The position numbers and the translations under genes are program-made. From Thiomonas bhubaneswarensis (GTDB lineage: Bacteria > Pseudomonadota > Gammaproteobacteria > Burkholderiales > Burkholderiaceae_C), in NCBI RefSeq assembly GCF_001418255.1, contig NZ_LIPV01000016.1, positions 1-41,851 of the forward strand: a stretch of 41,851 nt of DNA, written 5' to 3'. Shown piece after piece: positions 1 to 6,553 of the stretch. The stretch's first letter is position 1. Every line of letters starts with the position of its first letter. Below the pieces are notes generated by a model. It did not search any database, had not been told where the DNA came from, and worked only from the letters and a program-made list of their open reading frames with translations.

Positions 1-322
1 CAACCGGCGGGAGCTGGCCGGCGAAGCGACTGCCATCAAGGGGCAGCTCGCCTTCTAGGATCGGCTTGGAGCGCGTGACTTCCTTGCCGTGGTAGCCCGC
101 GATGGTTTCGATGATGGCTTGCGCCTGCGCGACGCGCAGCGTGCCGATGCACGTCATCGGCTCGCCCAGGCGTTCGAGCCAGAGCTTGCCGTCCGCGTTG
201 AGCATGATTTCAACGGTCTTGGGATCGTTGAGGGCGGCCAGCAGCTCCGGCCCCATGTCGCGTTCGAGCTTCTTCTTCGCCCGTTCCTTGATGCTGTTGT
301 GTTCTGGTTTCTGGTCGGTCAT
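1..322 (-). CDS. trbB: TrbB, T4SS ATPase (N-terminal part; gene continues at the right end)
   Basis: This is the first 107 codons of trbB, from the ATG at 322-320. The reading frame continues without a break into 41756-41116 because the molecule is circular, giving a 320-aa protein, the usual length in IncP plasmids. TrbB is the VirB11-type hexameric ATPase that works at the inner cytoplasmic face of the mating-pair-formation channel. This part is the N-terminal domain; the Walker motifs lie in the right-hand piece. trbB is the first gene of the trb operon, which reads leftward from the promoter at about 356-385. The identification is certain; only the break is an artefact of how the circle was opened. 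Confidence 0.95.
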   Translation of the reverse strand, partial: MTDQKPEHNSIKERAKKKLERDMGPELLAALNDPKTVEIMLNADGKLWLERLGEPMTCIGTLRVAQAQAIIETIAGYHGKEVTRSKPILEGELPLDGSRFAGQLPPV

Positions 323-355
323 TCCGTATGCCCTGTATGCCGTTGCGTTTCGCGC

Positions 356-385
356 ATTCTACACAGGTTCATACGATATACCGAA
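356..385 (-). promoter_or_regulatory. trbBp: trbB operon promoter with TrbA-type operator
   Basis: Read on the minus strand, TAGAAT (361-356) can serve as a -10 box, with TTCGGT (385-380) as a -35 box 18 bp away. The element CGATATACCGAA at 374-385 overlaps the -35 area and recurs at 17020-17031 upstream of traG. In IncP plasmids TrbA and KorB together repress the trb promoter, so this is the likely TrbA operator. The start site is inferred. Confidence 0.55.
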
Positions 386-557
386 CTAATTTCGACCGCA
401 ACACCGAAGCGCACAAGGGCGACTTCGGCCGCGACGTTGCATCGCGGATTGCATGGGCGAAAGAGGCGACAACGCGGCGCATGCTCCGTGCGCCCTCGCG
501 CCGAACCCGTGGCGTTTGCGTTGTGGGTTGTCCGGGGGTTGAGCCACCCCGGCGGGC

Positions 558-570
558 TTTAGCGGCTAAA
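558..570. promoter_or_regulatory. KorB operator between trbA and trbB
   Basis: Perfect 13-bp palindrome TTTAGCGGCTAAA. It lies in the 309-bp gap between trbB and trbA (323-631), about 170 bp upstream of the trbB promoter, where KorB can repress the transfer operon at a distance. The rest of the gap holds the trbB promoter and a GC-rich imperfect hairpin at about 532-552. I see no small gene in it. Confidence 0.9.
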
Positions 571-631
571 ACTTGGCTGGCTCTTGTGGCTCAGTTCCGT
601 GCCGCTCCCCTTCCCTTCTCACATCCTGGCG

Positions 632-994
632 TCAACTCCCTCTAAGTTTCTTCCTTGCCGCTTCGCCCCACTTCTTGACGATGAACGCCTGATGTTCGGG
701 CAGCACGGCCGCCACGCGCTCGAAGCCTGGCGGCAGGCTTCGGGGTGCCTTGCCGCCGGCTAGGGCGTCAAGGGCTTCTTTGTCCAGGTCGGTCGATTCA
801 AGCAGGAGCGGCAGGGGAGTTTCAAGGGCCTGCGCAATGTCCTCCATCACCTTTAGGGAGGGGTTGGCCTTGCCAGTAGTGAGATCGGACAGGAAGGAGA
901 TCGAAACCCCCGACCTGTCCGACAGCTCCTTTTTCGTCATGTGCCGCTCATCGAGCAGCCGGAGCACGTTCGTGAAGAAGATGTAGTTGTACAA
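632..994 (-). CDS. trbA: TrbA, global transfer repressor
   Basis: 120-aa transcriptional regulator that represses transfer promoters (trb operon, traG, traJ/traK) and so coordinates conjugation with vegetative functions. Residues about 19-60 form an XRE-type helix-turn-helix (MTKKELSDRSGVSISFLSDL). The C-terminus (LPPGFERVAAVLPEHQAFIV) is nearly identical to the end of KorA. The start that gives the usual IncP N-terminus MYNYIFF is a TTG at 994-992 with only a weak ribosome site; a shorter ATG start at residue 19 would cut into the DNA-binding domain. It is transcribed divergently from ssb-trfA across a shared operator region. Confidence 0.93.
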   Translation of the reverse strand: MYNYIFFTNVLRLLDERHMTKKELSDRSGVSISFLSDLTTGKANPSLKVMEDIAQALETPLPLLLESTDLDKEALDALAGGKAPRSLPPGFERVAAVLPEHQAFIVKKWGEAARKKLRGS

Positions 995-1029
995 GGCCCG
1001 TATGCCTTCTCGGTGCGGGCGGCAGAAAT

Positions 1030-1042
1030 TTTAGCCGCTAAA
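1030..1042. promoter_or_regulatory. KorB operator at trfA/trbA
   Basis: Perfect palindrome TTTAGCCGCTAAA just upstream of the trfA -35 box and close to the trbA start. KorB bound here represses the replication operon and is well placed to affect trbA. Confidence 0.92.
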
Positions 1043-1046
1043 GTTC

Positions 1047-1075
1047 TTGACCACGGACGCAGGTTTAGCTAAACT
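1047..1075 (+). promoter_or_regulatory. trfAp: trfA promoter with KorA operator
   Basis: -35 TTGACC (1047-1052), 17-bp spacer, -10 TAAACT (1070-1075). The KorA operator GTTTAGCTAAAC (1063-1074) covers the -10 box, so KorA binding blocks RNA polymerase directly and acts with KorB at 1030-1042. It drives ssb and trfA. Confidence 0.88.
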
Positions 1076-1106
1076 GACGACTCCATTAGCGAAAGGAGCA
1101 TGACGA

Positions 1107-1448
1107 ATGAGCCACAACCTGTTCCAGTTTATCGGTAATCTTACCCGCGATACCGACGTTCGCCATAGCGAAAACAGCGCCCGCGCCGTTTTCGACCTGG
1201 CCGTCAATCGCGTGTGGCGCAACGCAGCCGGTGCGAAGCAGGAGCAGACGGACTTCTTCCGCATCAAGTCGTTCGGCGGCCTGGCCGAGAACGCGGGCAA
1301 GTACCTGGGCAAAGGCTCCAAGGTGTTCGTCCAGGGCCGCATCGAGCCGACGAAGTACGAGAAGGACGGCAAGACCGAATACGGGTTCGATTTCATCGCC
1401 GAGGAAATCGAATACCTGGACACCAAAGCGCCAGGCGGCGGCCAGTAA
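1107..1448 (+). CDS. ssb: Single-stranded DNA-binding protein
   Basis: 113-aa OB-fold SSB (MSHNLFQFIGNLTRDTDVRH at the start; DFFRIKSFGGLAENAGKYLG in the core). It coats single-stranded DNA during plasmid replication and after conjugative entry. It is short for an SSB: it stops after the OB fold (KAPGGGQ) and lacks the flexible tail and acidic tip that host SSBs use to recruit partners, as is usual for the IncP protein. It is first in the operon with trfA, 48 bp upstream, and is controlled by KorA and KorB. Confidence 0.95.
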   Translation: MSHNLFQFIGNLTRDTDVRHSENSARAVFDLAVNRVWRNAAGAKQEQTDFFRIKSFGGLAENAGKYLGKGSKVFVQGRIEPTKYEKDGKTEYGFDFIAEEIEYLDTKAPGGGQ

Positions 1449-1455
1449 GGCCCAG

Positions 1456-1474
1456 GCCCGGCCCACGGCCGGGC
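1456..1474 (+). other. Hairpin between ssb and trfA
   Basis: Perfect 8-bp inverted repeat GCCCGGCC / GGCCGGGC with a 3-base loop and no following T-run. A folded mRNA segment here could adjust the ratio of ssb to trfA expression. That role is inferred. Confidence 0.5.
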
Positions 1475-1496
1475 AGTATGCTAGGAGGGAGATTAG

Positions 1497-2717
1497 ATGC
1501 CAAACGAGTTCAACGAGCAGGAATACAGGCGCAAGCTCATCGAGGGCGGGCTTAGTGAAGCCGACGCCACCGACCTTGCCGCCCGTACCGCCGCCGCTCG
1601 CAGGGACTCGGGCAGCGCCGGCGGGGCCTTCCGCCCCGCCGGTTCCCTCTTCGAGCTGCCGGCCACGGCCGGCGACAACAAGGCGGCCTTGCCGCCGAAG
1701 CCACCGACGCCGGCAAGCGCCGCCGTCGAGCGATCCGAGCGCATGGCGCAGGAATCGGCCGAGCTGGCGCGCACGATGGGCCTGCCGCCCGAACCGCGCA
1801 CCGCCGTGAACAAGATGGCCGAGCAGATCGGCGCGCTGGCCCAGGACAAACGGAGTAGTGCGATGGCGACCAAGAAGCGAACGGCCGGCGGCGAGCTGGC
1901 CGAGAAGGTCAGCGAGGCCAAGCAGACGGCCTTGCTCAAGCACACGAAGCAGCAGATCAAGGACATGCAGCTCTCGCTGTTCGACCTGGCTCCCTGGCCG
2001 GATCACATGCGGGCGCTGCCCAACGACTTCGGGCGGTCGGCGATCTTCACCGTCCGCAACAAGAAGGTGCCGCGCGCCGCGCTGCAAGGCCAGTCGATCT
2101 ACCACGTCAACAAGGACGTGGAGATCACCTACACCGGGATCGAGCTGCGCGCCGACGACGACGAGCTGGTATTCGCCCAGGTGCTGGAGTACGCGAAGCG
2201 CACCGCGCTCGGCGAGCCGGTTTCCTTCACCTTCTACGAGCTGTGCCAGGACTTGGACTGGTCGATCAACGGCCGGTACTACACGAGGGCCGAGGAATGC
2301 CTGACGCGGCTCCAGGCGTCGGCCATGCAGTTCTCATCCCAGCGCATCGGCCGGCTCGAATCGGTGTCGCTGATCCGGCGCTTCCGCGTCCTGGATCGCG
2401 GCAAGCGCACGTCGCGCTGCCAGGTCGAGATCGACGCCGAAATCGTGGTGCTGTTCGCCGGCGACCACTACACGAAATTCGTGTGGGAGAAGTACCGCAA
2501 GCTGTCGCCCACCGCGCGGCGGATGTTCGACTACTTCGCCACCCACAAGGAGCCTTACCCGCTCAAGCTGGAGACGTTCCGGCTGATGTGCGGCTCGGAT
2601 TCCACCCGGCCGAAGAAGTGGCGCGAGCAGGTAGGCGAAGCGTGCGACGAGCTGCGCGAAAACGGCCTGGTCGAAAGCGCGTGGGTGAACGACGACCTGG
2701 TGCATTGCAAGCGGTGA
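1497..2717 (+). CDS. trfA: TrfA replication initiator (long and short forms)
   Basis: 406-aa initiator that binds the oriV iterons, opens the origin and recruits host replication proteins; length as in R751. An internal ATG at 1863, with GGAG seven bases upstream, gives the 284-aa short form, matching the two-form pattern known for RK2 (long form needed in Pseudomonas, short form sufficient in E. coli). Residues 158-163 (QLSLFD) match the beta sliding-clamp binding motif of TrfA. The C-terminal two thirds is the winged-helix iteron-binding region. The first 120 residues are Ala/Pro-rich and low in complexity. A hairpin with a T-run follows the stop. Confidence 0.97.
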   Translation: MPNEFNEQEYRRKLIEGGLSEADATDLAARTAAARRDSGSAGGAFRPAGSLFELPATAGDNKAALPPKPPTPASAAVERSERMAQESAELARTMGLPPEPRTAVNKMAEQIGALAQDKRSSAMATKKRTAGGELAEKVSEAKQTALLKHTKQQIKDMQLSLFDLAPWPDHMRALPNDFGRSAIFTVRNKKVPRAALQGQSIYHVNKDVEITYTGIELRADDDELVFAQVLEYAKRTALGEPVSFTFYELCQDLDWSINGRYYTRAEECLTRLQASAMQFSSQRIGRLESVSLIRRFRVLDRGKRTSRCQVEIDAEIVVLFAGDHYTKFVWEKYRKLSPTARRMFDYFATHKEPYPLKLETFRLMCGSDSTRPKKWREQVGEACDELRENGLVESAWVNDDLVHCKR

Positions 2718-2739
2718 TCGCCGCCCTGCCCTCCCCTGG

Positions 2740-2768
2740 AGCCGCCCGAGATCGAGGCGGCTTTTTTT
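2740..2768 (+). terminator. Rho-independent terminator after trfA
   Basis: Stem GCCGCC (2741-2746) / GGCGGC (2756-2761) followed by seven T residues. It ends the ssb-trfA transcript. The first unit of repeat cluster A begins with CTCGAG directly after the T-run. Confidence 0.88.
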
Positions 2769-2979
2769 CTCGAGCATCGCCACTTCCGGCGAGGGAGTAC
2801 CGCGCACCAGCTCGCGCACGTCGAGCTGCAGCATCGTCACTTCCGGCGAGGCTGGCCACGTCCTGGCCACGGTCGACCATCGCCGCATCCAACGATGCAC
2901 CGAGGGCCCCATCGCCACATCCGACGATGACGGCCGCCGGCGCTGGATCTCGCATCGCCACATCCGACGATGAGATCCA
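2769..2979. repeat. Repeat cluster A (five hairpin units) between trfA and oriV
   Basis: Five copies of a roughly 20-bp unit with the pattern catcg-n10-cgatg: 2775-2793 (ends cgag), 2832-2850 (ends cgag), 2878-2897, 2910-2929 and 2953-2972. Flanking palindromes differ by unit: CTCGAG before the first, CTGCAG before the second, GTCGAC before the third, GGGCCC before the fourth, and GGATCT...AGATCC around the fifth. A repeat family of this kind was described in R751 at the places where IncP-1beta plasmids accept foreign DNA. Here the site carries no insertion. Confidence 0.85.
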
Positions 2980-2982
2980 CTC

Positions 2983-3670
2983 TTTGACATTTGAGGGGCC
3001 GAGCTGCGGGGGATTCTCCCGGCCTGCGGCCGCGCGAACCGGCTATGTCGTGCTGCGCATCGAGCCAAGCGGCCAAGGCCGCCCGTCTCGCCCCTGGCGG
3101 GCTTCCAGCGCCTTCCCGACGCTCACCGGGCCGATGGCCCTCGCCGCTGGGCTACGAGGCCCTGGCGGGCCTTCCTGGCCCCTTCTCGGGGCCGTGGCGG
3201 GCCTGCGCCGCCTGGCCGGGCTTGTGGATCGTTTGGGGACAAAACGCCGGCCGGTGACAGTTGAGGGGCGTTTCTTGACACTTGAGGGGCAGCGCACCCC
3301 GGCGCGATGCTGACAGATGAGGGGCTGGCCTCGAAATCGGCCGCCCGGAGCTGCGCCGGCGGCCGTCGAGGCGGCCTATGCGCTTGATCCGGCAGGCTTT
3401 ATCCACAGAAGTTGTGGATAAGCCTGTTGGCAAGGCCCCTACCGTGCTGACACTTGAGGGGCGGGGGTGCTGACAGATGAGGGGCGCGAACCTTGACACT
3501 TGGCGGGCAGACTATTGACCCTTGAGGGGCTTATCCATTGACACTTGAGGGGCGGCCCTTATAGCCTTTTCCTTGGCGTATCAACGGGTTGCGCGCGTTT
3601 TCCGGTCAAGCTAACCGGCTTTTAACCCTTCATAACCGTTATCTTAAACCTGGTAGTTATAACCGGGTGT
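2983..3670 (+). other. oriV: oriV: vegetative replication origin
   Basis: Nine direct TrfA iterons (core TGACAnnTGAGGGGC or close): 2985-2999 alone; 3255-3269, 3276-3290 and 3311-3325; then 3448-3462, 3471-3485, 3494-3508 (variant TTGGCGGGC), 3516-3530 and 3539-3553, the last five at 22-23 bp spacing, about two helical turns. Two inverted DnaA boxes, TTATCCACA (3399-3407) and TGTGGATAA (3413-3421), lie between the groups. An AT-rich stretch at about 3555-3665 follows the five-iteron group and is the likely opening site. The lone iteron and the group of three probably serve copy control, as in RK2. Confidence 0.93.
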
Positions 3671-4058
3671 CGAAAAAAGCGGCAAACCGGCCCAAGGTGC
3701 CGCGCAGAATGACCGGCCGCCGAAGGGGGGTGCCCCCCCTTCTCGATCCCACCCGGCCGCTAAAGCGGCCTCCCATCCCCCCAGGGGCGTTGCCCCTCGG
3801 CCTGCGGCCTTCACCCCAAGAATGGAGCGCCTACGGCGCTACGGCTGACCATAGCCAGGCGCAAGCGCCTGGCAGAAGTTCGTGCTCTTCCAAAGGGGGC
3901 CAAGGCCCCCTCTGGACTCCCCAACTGTCAAGGCCGCGGTGACTTCAGCGTCGTGGCCCTGACGGACGACAGCGCCGGCTCGAAGGCCGCAAGGTTGAAC
4001 GCCAAGGAAGGGGGTCGGCCTGCCAGGCCAGGGGCGTGAATGCGCCCCTCAAGTGTCA
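3671..4058. other. GC-rich hairpin segment and inverted iteron between oriV and klcA
   Basis: There is no credible gene here. Perfect hairpins occur at 3723-3741 (G/C-run arms) and 3755-3770 (GGCCGC-TAAA-GCGGCC). An inverted iteron GCCCCTCAAGTGTCA lies at 4044-4058, a few bases before the klcA operators. RK2 likewise has a GC-rich segment beyond the AT-rich region and an inverted iteron near klcA. Short ORFs in this stretch lack family similarity and ribosome sites. Confidence 0.7.
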
Positions 4059-4079
4059 AGACAAGGGGGCGAAGTCCAG

Positions 4080-4137
4080 TTTAGCGGCTAAAGTTTAGCT
4101 AAAGTGCTTGACAGGTTAGGCCATTTTGTCCTAATAT
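4080..4137 (+). promoter_or_regulatory. klcAp: klcA promoter with KorB, KorA and KorC operators
   Basis: KorB operator TTTAGCGGCTAAA at 4080-4092; KorA operator GTTTAGCTAAAG at 4093-4104; -35 TTGACA 4108-4113; -10 TAATAT 4132-4137 (18-bp spacer); KorC operator TAGGCCATTTTGTCCTA at 4117-4133 over the spacer and -10. Three repressors converge on one promoter. This block and its leader are almost duplicated in front of kleA. Confidence 0.9.
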
Positions 4138-4187
4138 ACGTCTTGAAGGCCGGGCATGTCGCCCAGGTCAACTACCGGAGAGTTCCG

Positions 4188-4616
4188 ATGAACACCCAAG
4201 ACCAACCCGTCACCGCTTCCCTGGTCGCCGAGGCCCAGCGCCTCGACTTCCTGCCCACCTACTTCGGCCCGCGCCTGATGATGCGCGGCGAGGCCCTTGT
4301 GTACGCCTGGCTGCGCCGGCTCTGCGAACGCTACAACGGCGCGTATTGGCACTACTACACCCTGTCGGACGGCGGTTTCTACCTGGCCCCCGACCTGGCC
4401 GAGCGCCTGGAGATCGAGGTAGACGGCAACGGCTTCCGGGGCGAACTGTCGGCCGACGCCGCCGGCATTGTCGCAACCCTGTTCGCGCTCGGCCAGCTCG
4501 CGGCCGAGATCGCCGGCACGGACGCGGCCGACGCCCTGATCGACCGCTATCACTTCCTGCGCGGCTTCGCGGCCGGCCACCCCGAGGCCGCTGCGATCTA
4601 CCGGGCTATTGACTGA
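4188..4616 (+). CDS. klcA: KlcA antirestriction protein (ArdB family)
   Basis: 142-aa KlcA of the ArdB family, which protects incoming plasmid DNA from type I restriction without mimicking DNA. Recognisable segments are RLDFLPTYFGPRLMMRGEAL near the N-terminus, the aromatic WHYYTLSDGGFYLAPD in the middle and the ADALIDRYHFLRGFA region near the end. The ATG at 4188 follows CCGGAGAG, and the leader is shared with kleA. It is the first gene of the klcA-klcB-korC operon. The stop codon sits inside an iteron-like sequence (4610-4624). Confidence 0.93.
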   Translation: MNTQDQPVTASLVAEAQRLDFLPTYFGPRLMMRGEALVYAWLRRLCERYNGAYWHYYTLSDGGFYLAPDLAERLEIEVDGNGFRGELSADAAGIVATLFALGQLAAEIAGTDAADALIDRYHFLRGFAAGHPEAAAIYRAID

Positions 4617-4624
4617 TGAGGGGC
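4610..4624 (+). repeat. Iteron-like sequence over the klcA stop codon
   Basis: TGACTGATGAGGGGC differs at one position from the oriV iterons at 3311-3325 and 3471-3485. It lies about 1.06 kb from the main iteron block, and its TGA at 4614-4616 is the klcA stop. It may be a weak TrfA site or chance. Confidence 0.4.
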
Positions 4625-4625
4625 G

Positions 4626-4645
4626 GCCCCGGCTTCGGCCGGGGC
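4626..4645 (+). other. UUCG-loop hairpin between klcA and klcB
   Basis: Perfect 8-bp stem GCCCCGGC / GCCGGGGC closed by TTCG, without a T-run. A very stable RNA hairpin between cistrons, likely a 3' stabiliser for klcA mRNA or a partial attenuator. A similar one follows kleA. Confidence 0.5.
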
Positions 4646-4667
4646 TGCACCAGGAGCACGTCAAGCG

Positions 4668-5876
4668 ATGGCGAAGCGAACGAAGCAACCGGCCCAGGCG
4701 GGCCAGGACTGGAGCGCGCCGGCGGCCGAGCTGCTGGCCGAGCTGCCGGCAGACCGCGATGGTCTGCTGGCTGCGGCCGTTGCGGCCGTGGTGGAGATCG
4801 ACGCCGCTGTCATGCGCGGCGACGGCGCGGCGGCCGAGTTGGCCGGCGAACGATACGAGGCGATCATCTGGAAGCTGAACGGCGGCACGAACTTCGGGTG
4901 CATGGCCGACGACGAGGCCGCCGGCCGCGTCATCGAGCGGCATTGCGCGGCGGTGCCGGGCGAGGTGCCCTTGTGGGGCCAGCGCGGCCAGTTCCTGGCC
5001 GTGACGGGCGATATGCGCGCCCTGGTGGAGTACGAGGCCGGCTATGGCGGGCCGCTCAACGCGCACTTCCAGTTCCACGCGGTTGACCTGGACGGGCCGT
5101 TTATCTCGGCGACGGGCTATCGCTCGCACTTCGACACGGCACGGGGCTGCATGACCGTGGACGAGGTTGCGCGCGGCATCTTGGCGGCCATGCTGGCCGA
5201 GAAGAAGCGGCCGGTGCTGATCGAGGCGAGCTACCGCGACCGCCTGGCCGACGCTCCCCTGCCCGACTGGCTGGCCGGCCTGGTGCCGCCGGCGCGGCGC
5301 GAGCCGGCGACCGTGACGATTCCGCCGGGCTTCGTCCTGGTCGATGTGGTGCTGCCCGCGCACAAGGCGTTCATCGCGCGGCGCTGGGCGGCCGACGCGG
5401 CGGGCAAGGTCAAGGCGGCCAGGGCCGCCAGGTCGAACGCCAAGGGAAAGGCCGGAGGCCGCGAGCGAGATCCCGCATCGACGGAAGCGGCGATGCGCTG
5501 CAGCACCGCCAAAGCTGACGATGGCGAGCAGGCCGAGGGCGGGCCTGTATCGCCAGAAGCGACGATGCCGGGCGCTGGCGAAGCATCCTGCAGCACCGCC
5601 AGGAATGGCGATGCAGGCCCGGCCGACCTGGTGGAGTTCACGCCCGCACCGGGTCAACGGTGCGAGATCGTGAGCGTCCACCATCCGGTGTTCGCCAAGG
5701 AGATCGGCAAGCGCGTCATCATCGTGAAGGTGCATCCAGACACCCGCCAGGTGTGGGCGCACGATGACCGGCCGGTGACATACAAGACCAATCGCGCGGG
5801 CCGCCGCGTGGTGGATTCAGACCCGAGCTGCATTCAGTCGATCTACGGCTTCGACCAACTGCGGCTTATCACGTGA
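4668..5876 (+). CDS. klcB: KlcB, IncP central-control protein with KorA-like segment
   Basis: 402-aa KlcB, second gene of the klc operon; its molecular function is not established. Residues about 218-241 (IPPGFVLVDVVLPAHKAFIA) strongly resemble the C-terminal domain shared by KorA and TrbA, suggesting protein contact within the regulatory network. Residues about 270-316 are encoded by four units of the plasmid repeat family and form an Ala/Ser/Gly-rich linker. The last about 85 residues (from VEFTPAPGQRCEIVSVHHPV) look like a separate folded domain. The ATG at 4668 has GGAG about 12 bases upstream. korC follows 16 bp after the stop. Confidence 0.88.
   Translation: MAKRTKQPAQAGQDWSAPAAELLAELPADRDGLLAAAVAAVVEIDAAVMRGDGAAAELAGERYEAIIWKLNGGTNFGCMADDEAAGRVIERHCAAVPGEVPLWGQRGQFLAVTGDMRALVEYEAGYGGPLNAHFQFHAVDLDGPFISATGYRSHFDTARGCMTVDEVARGILAAMLAEKKRPVLIEASYRDRLADAPLPDWLAGLVPPARREPATVTIPPGFVLVDVVLPAHKAFIARRWAADAAGKVKAARAARSNAKGKAGGRERDPASTEAAMRCSTAKADDGEQAEGGPVSPEATMPGAGEASCSTARNGDAGPADLVEFTPAPGQRCEIVSVHHPVFAKEIGKRVIIVKVHPDTRQVWAHDDRPVTYKTNRAGRRVVDSDPSCIQSIYGFDQLRLIT
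5476..5613. repeat. Repeat cluster E (four hairpin units) inside klcB
   Basis: Four units inside the coding sequence: 5476-5495, 5504-5523, 5548-5567 and 5594-5613. The second and fourth begin caccgcc and follow CTGCAG, as does the third unit of cluster D (28672-28691). The fourth unit and cluster D's third differ at one base in 26 including the flank. The reading frame stays open through all four. Confidence 0.8.
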
Positions 5877-5892
5877 CCAGGAGAAAGAACGA

Positions 5893-6150
5893 ATGACGAA
5901 CGACGCGAATATCCGGCTGGAGTGCTTGAAGCCGGCCGAGCGGTGGGCGCAGCCGACCGGCGAAGAGGTGCGGGAGGTGCTGCGCCTGGCTGGCCTCACC
6001 GGCGGCAAGGCCGCGAAAGTGCTGGGCCTCGGCCCGAAGGGAGATCGGACGATCCGGCGCTGGGTGGGCGAGGACACGCCGATCCCATATACCGCGTGGG
6101 CGCTGCTGTGCGACTACGCCGGCCTCGGGCTGATCTGGAAAGAGGATTGA
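5893..6150 (+). CDS. korC: KorC repressor
   Basis: 85-aa DNA-binding repressor of the klcA and kleA promoters. The helix-turn-helix probably spans LRLAGLTGGKAAKVLGLGPK and the following DRTIRRW. A good ribosome site (AGGAGAAAG) precedes the ATG. It is last in the klc operon, so it feeds back on its own promoter at 4108-4137 and on kleAp at 6228-6257; both carry the 17-bp KorC palindrome. Confidence 0.93.
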   Translation: MTNDANIRLECLKPAERWAQPTGEEVREVLRLAGLTGGKAAKVLGLGPKGDRTIRRWVGEDTPIPYTAWALLCDYAGLGLIWKED

Positions 6151-6166
6151 CGCCAGGAGAAGAGGT

Positions 6167-6257
6167 TTTAGCGGCTAAAGTGCCTGCATCGGACTACGGT
6201 AAAGCGAAAATAGTTTAGCTAAAGTGCTTGACAGCATAGGACATTTTGTCCTAATAT
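6167..6257 (+). promoter_or_regulatory. kleAp: kleA promoter with KorB, KorA and KorC operators
   Basis: KorB operator TTTAGCGGCTAAA 6167-6179; KorA operator GTTTAGCTAAAG 6213-6224; -35 TTGACA 6228-6233; KorC operator TAGGACATTTTGTCCTA 6237-6253; -10 TAATAT 6252-6257. Unlike klcAp, 33 bp separate the KorB and KorA sites here. Confidence 0.9.
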
Positions 6258-6307
6258 AGCACTTGAAGGCCGGGCATTCCGCCCAGGTCGATTACCGGAG
6301 AGTTCCG

Positions 6308-6544
6308 ATGAGCAAGAACAAGATCATGCCTTGGGTTGACGCCCTGCCGAACGTGCAAACCACCGACTTCCAAGCCCGCCGCGACCAGATCGAGGCCACG
6401 ATGGCCGAGGCTGCCGAGCTGGTGAAGCAGGCGGAAGAGCTGCGTGGCAAAGCCTATTTCGCCGCCTTGAGCCTGGAGGCCAGTGCCAAGGGCGAATGGT
6501 CGAGCCAGGCGGTCGAGCAGGCCAAGCGTAGCGTCGGCTGGTAA
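6308..6544 (+). CDS. kleA: KleA, stable-inheritance locus protein
   Basis: 78-aa mostly helical acidic protein (ARRDQIEATMAEAAELVKQA...), first gene of the kle operon. RK2 KleA is a small helical dimer; the kle genes aid stable inheritance in some hosts, but the mechanism is unclear. The ATG at 6308 follows the same CCGGAGAGTTCCG leader as klcA. Regulated by KorA, KorB and KorC at 6167-6257. Confidence 0.9.
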   Translation: MSKNKIMPWVDALPNVQTTDFQARRDQIEATMAEAAELVKQAEELRGKAYFAALSLEASAKGEWSSQAVEQAKRSVGW

Positions 6545-6553
6545 GGGAAGGCG

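Noticed and set aside
532..552. Possible terminator between trbA and trbB
   Set aside because: CCGGGG/CCCCGG can pair, but there is no T-run on either strand.
2769..2979. CRISPR-like array
   Set aside because: Repeats are short palindromes at irregular spacing, the intervening DNA is not spacer-like in length, flanks are shared between clusters, and there are no cas genes.
3755..3770. Possible KorB operator GGCCGC-TAAA-GCGGCC
   Set aside because: It is a hairpin with TAAA in the loop and does not fit TTTAGC-S-GCTAAA.
3589..3942. 117-codon plus-strand open frame in oriV
   Set aside because: It lies in the AT-rich opening region and GC hairpins of the origin, with no ribosome site or recognisable domain.
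4131..5762. Minus-strand open frame of 543 codons opposite klcA and klcB
   Set aside because: Shadow frame covering two recognised genes and their promoter.
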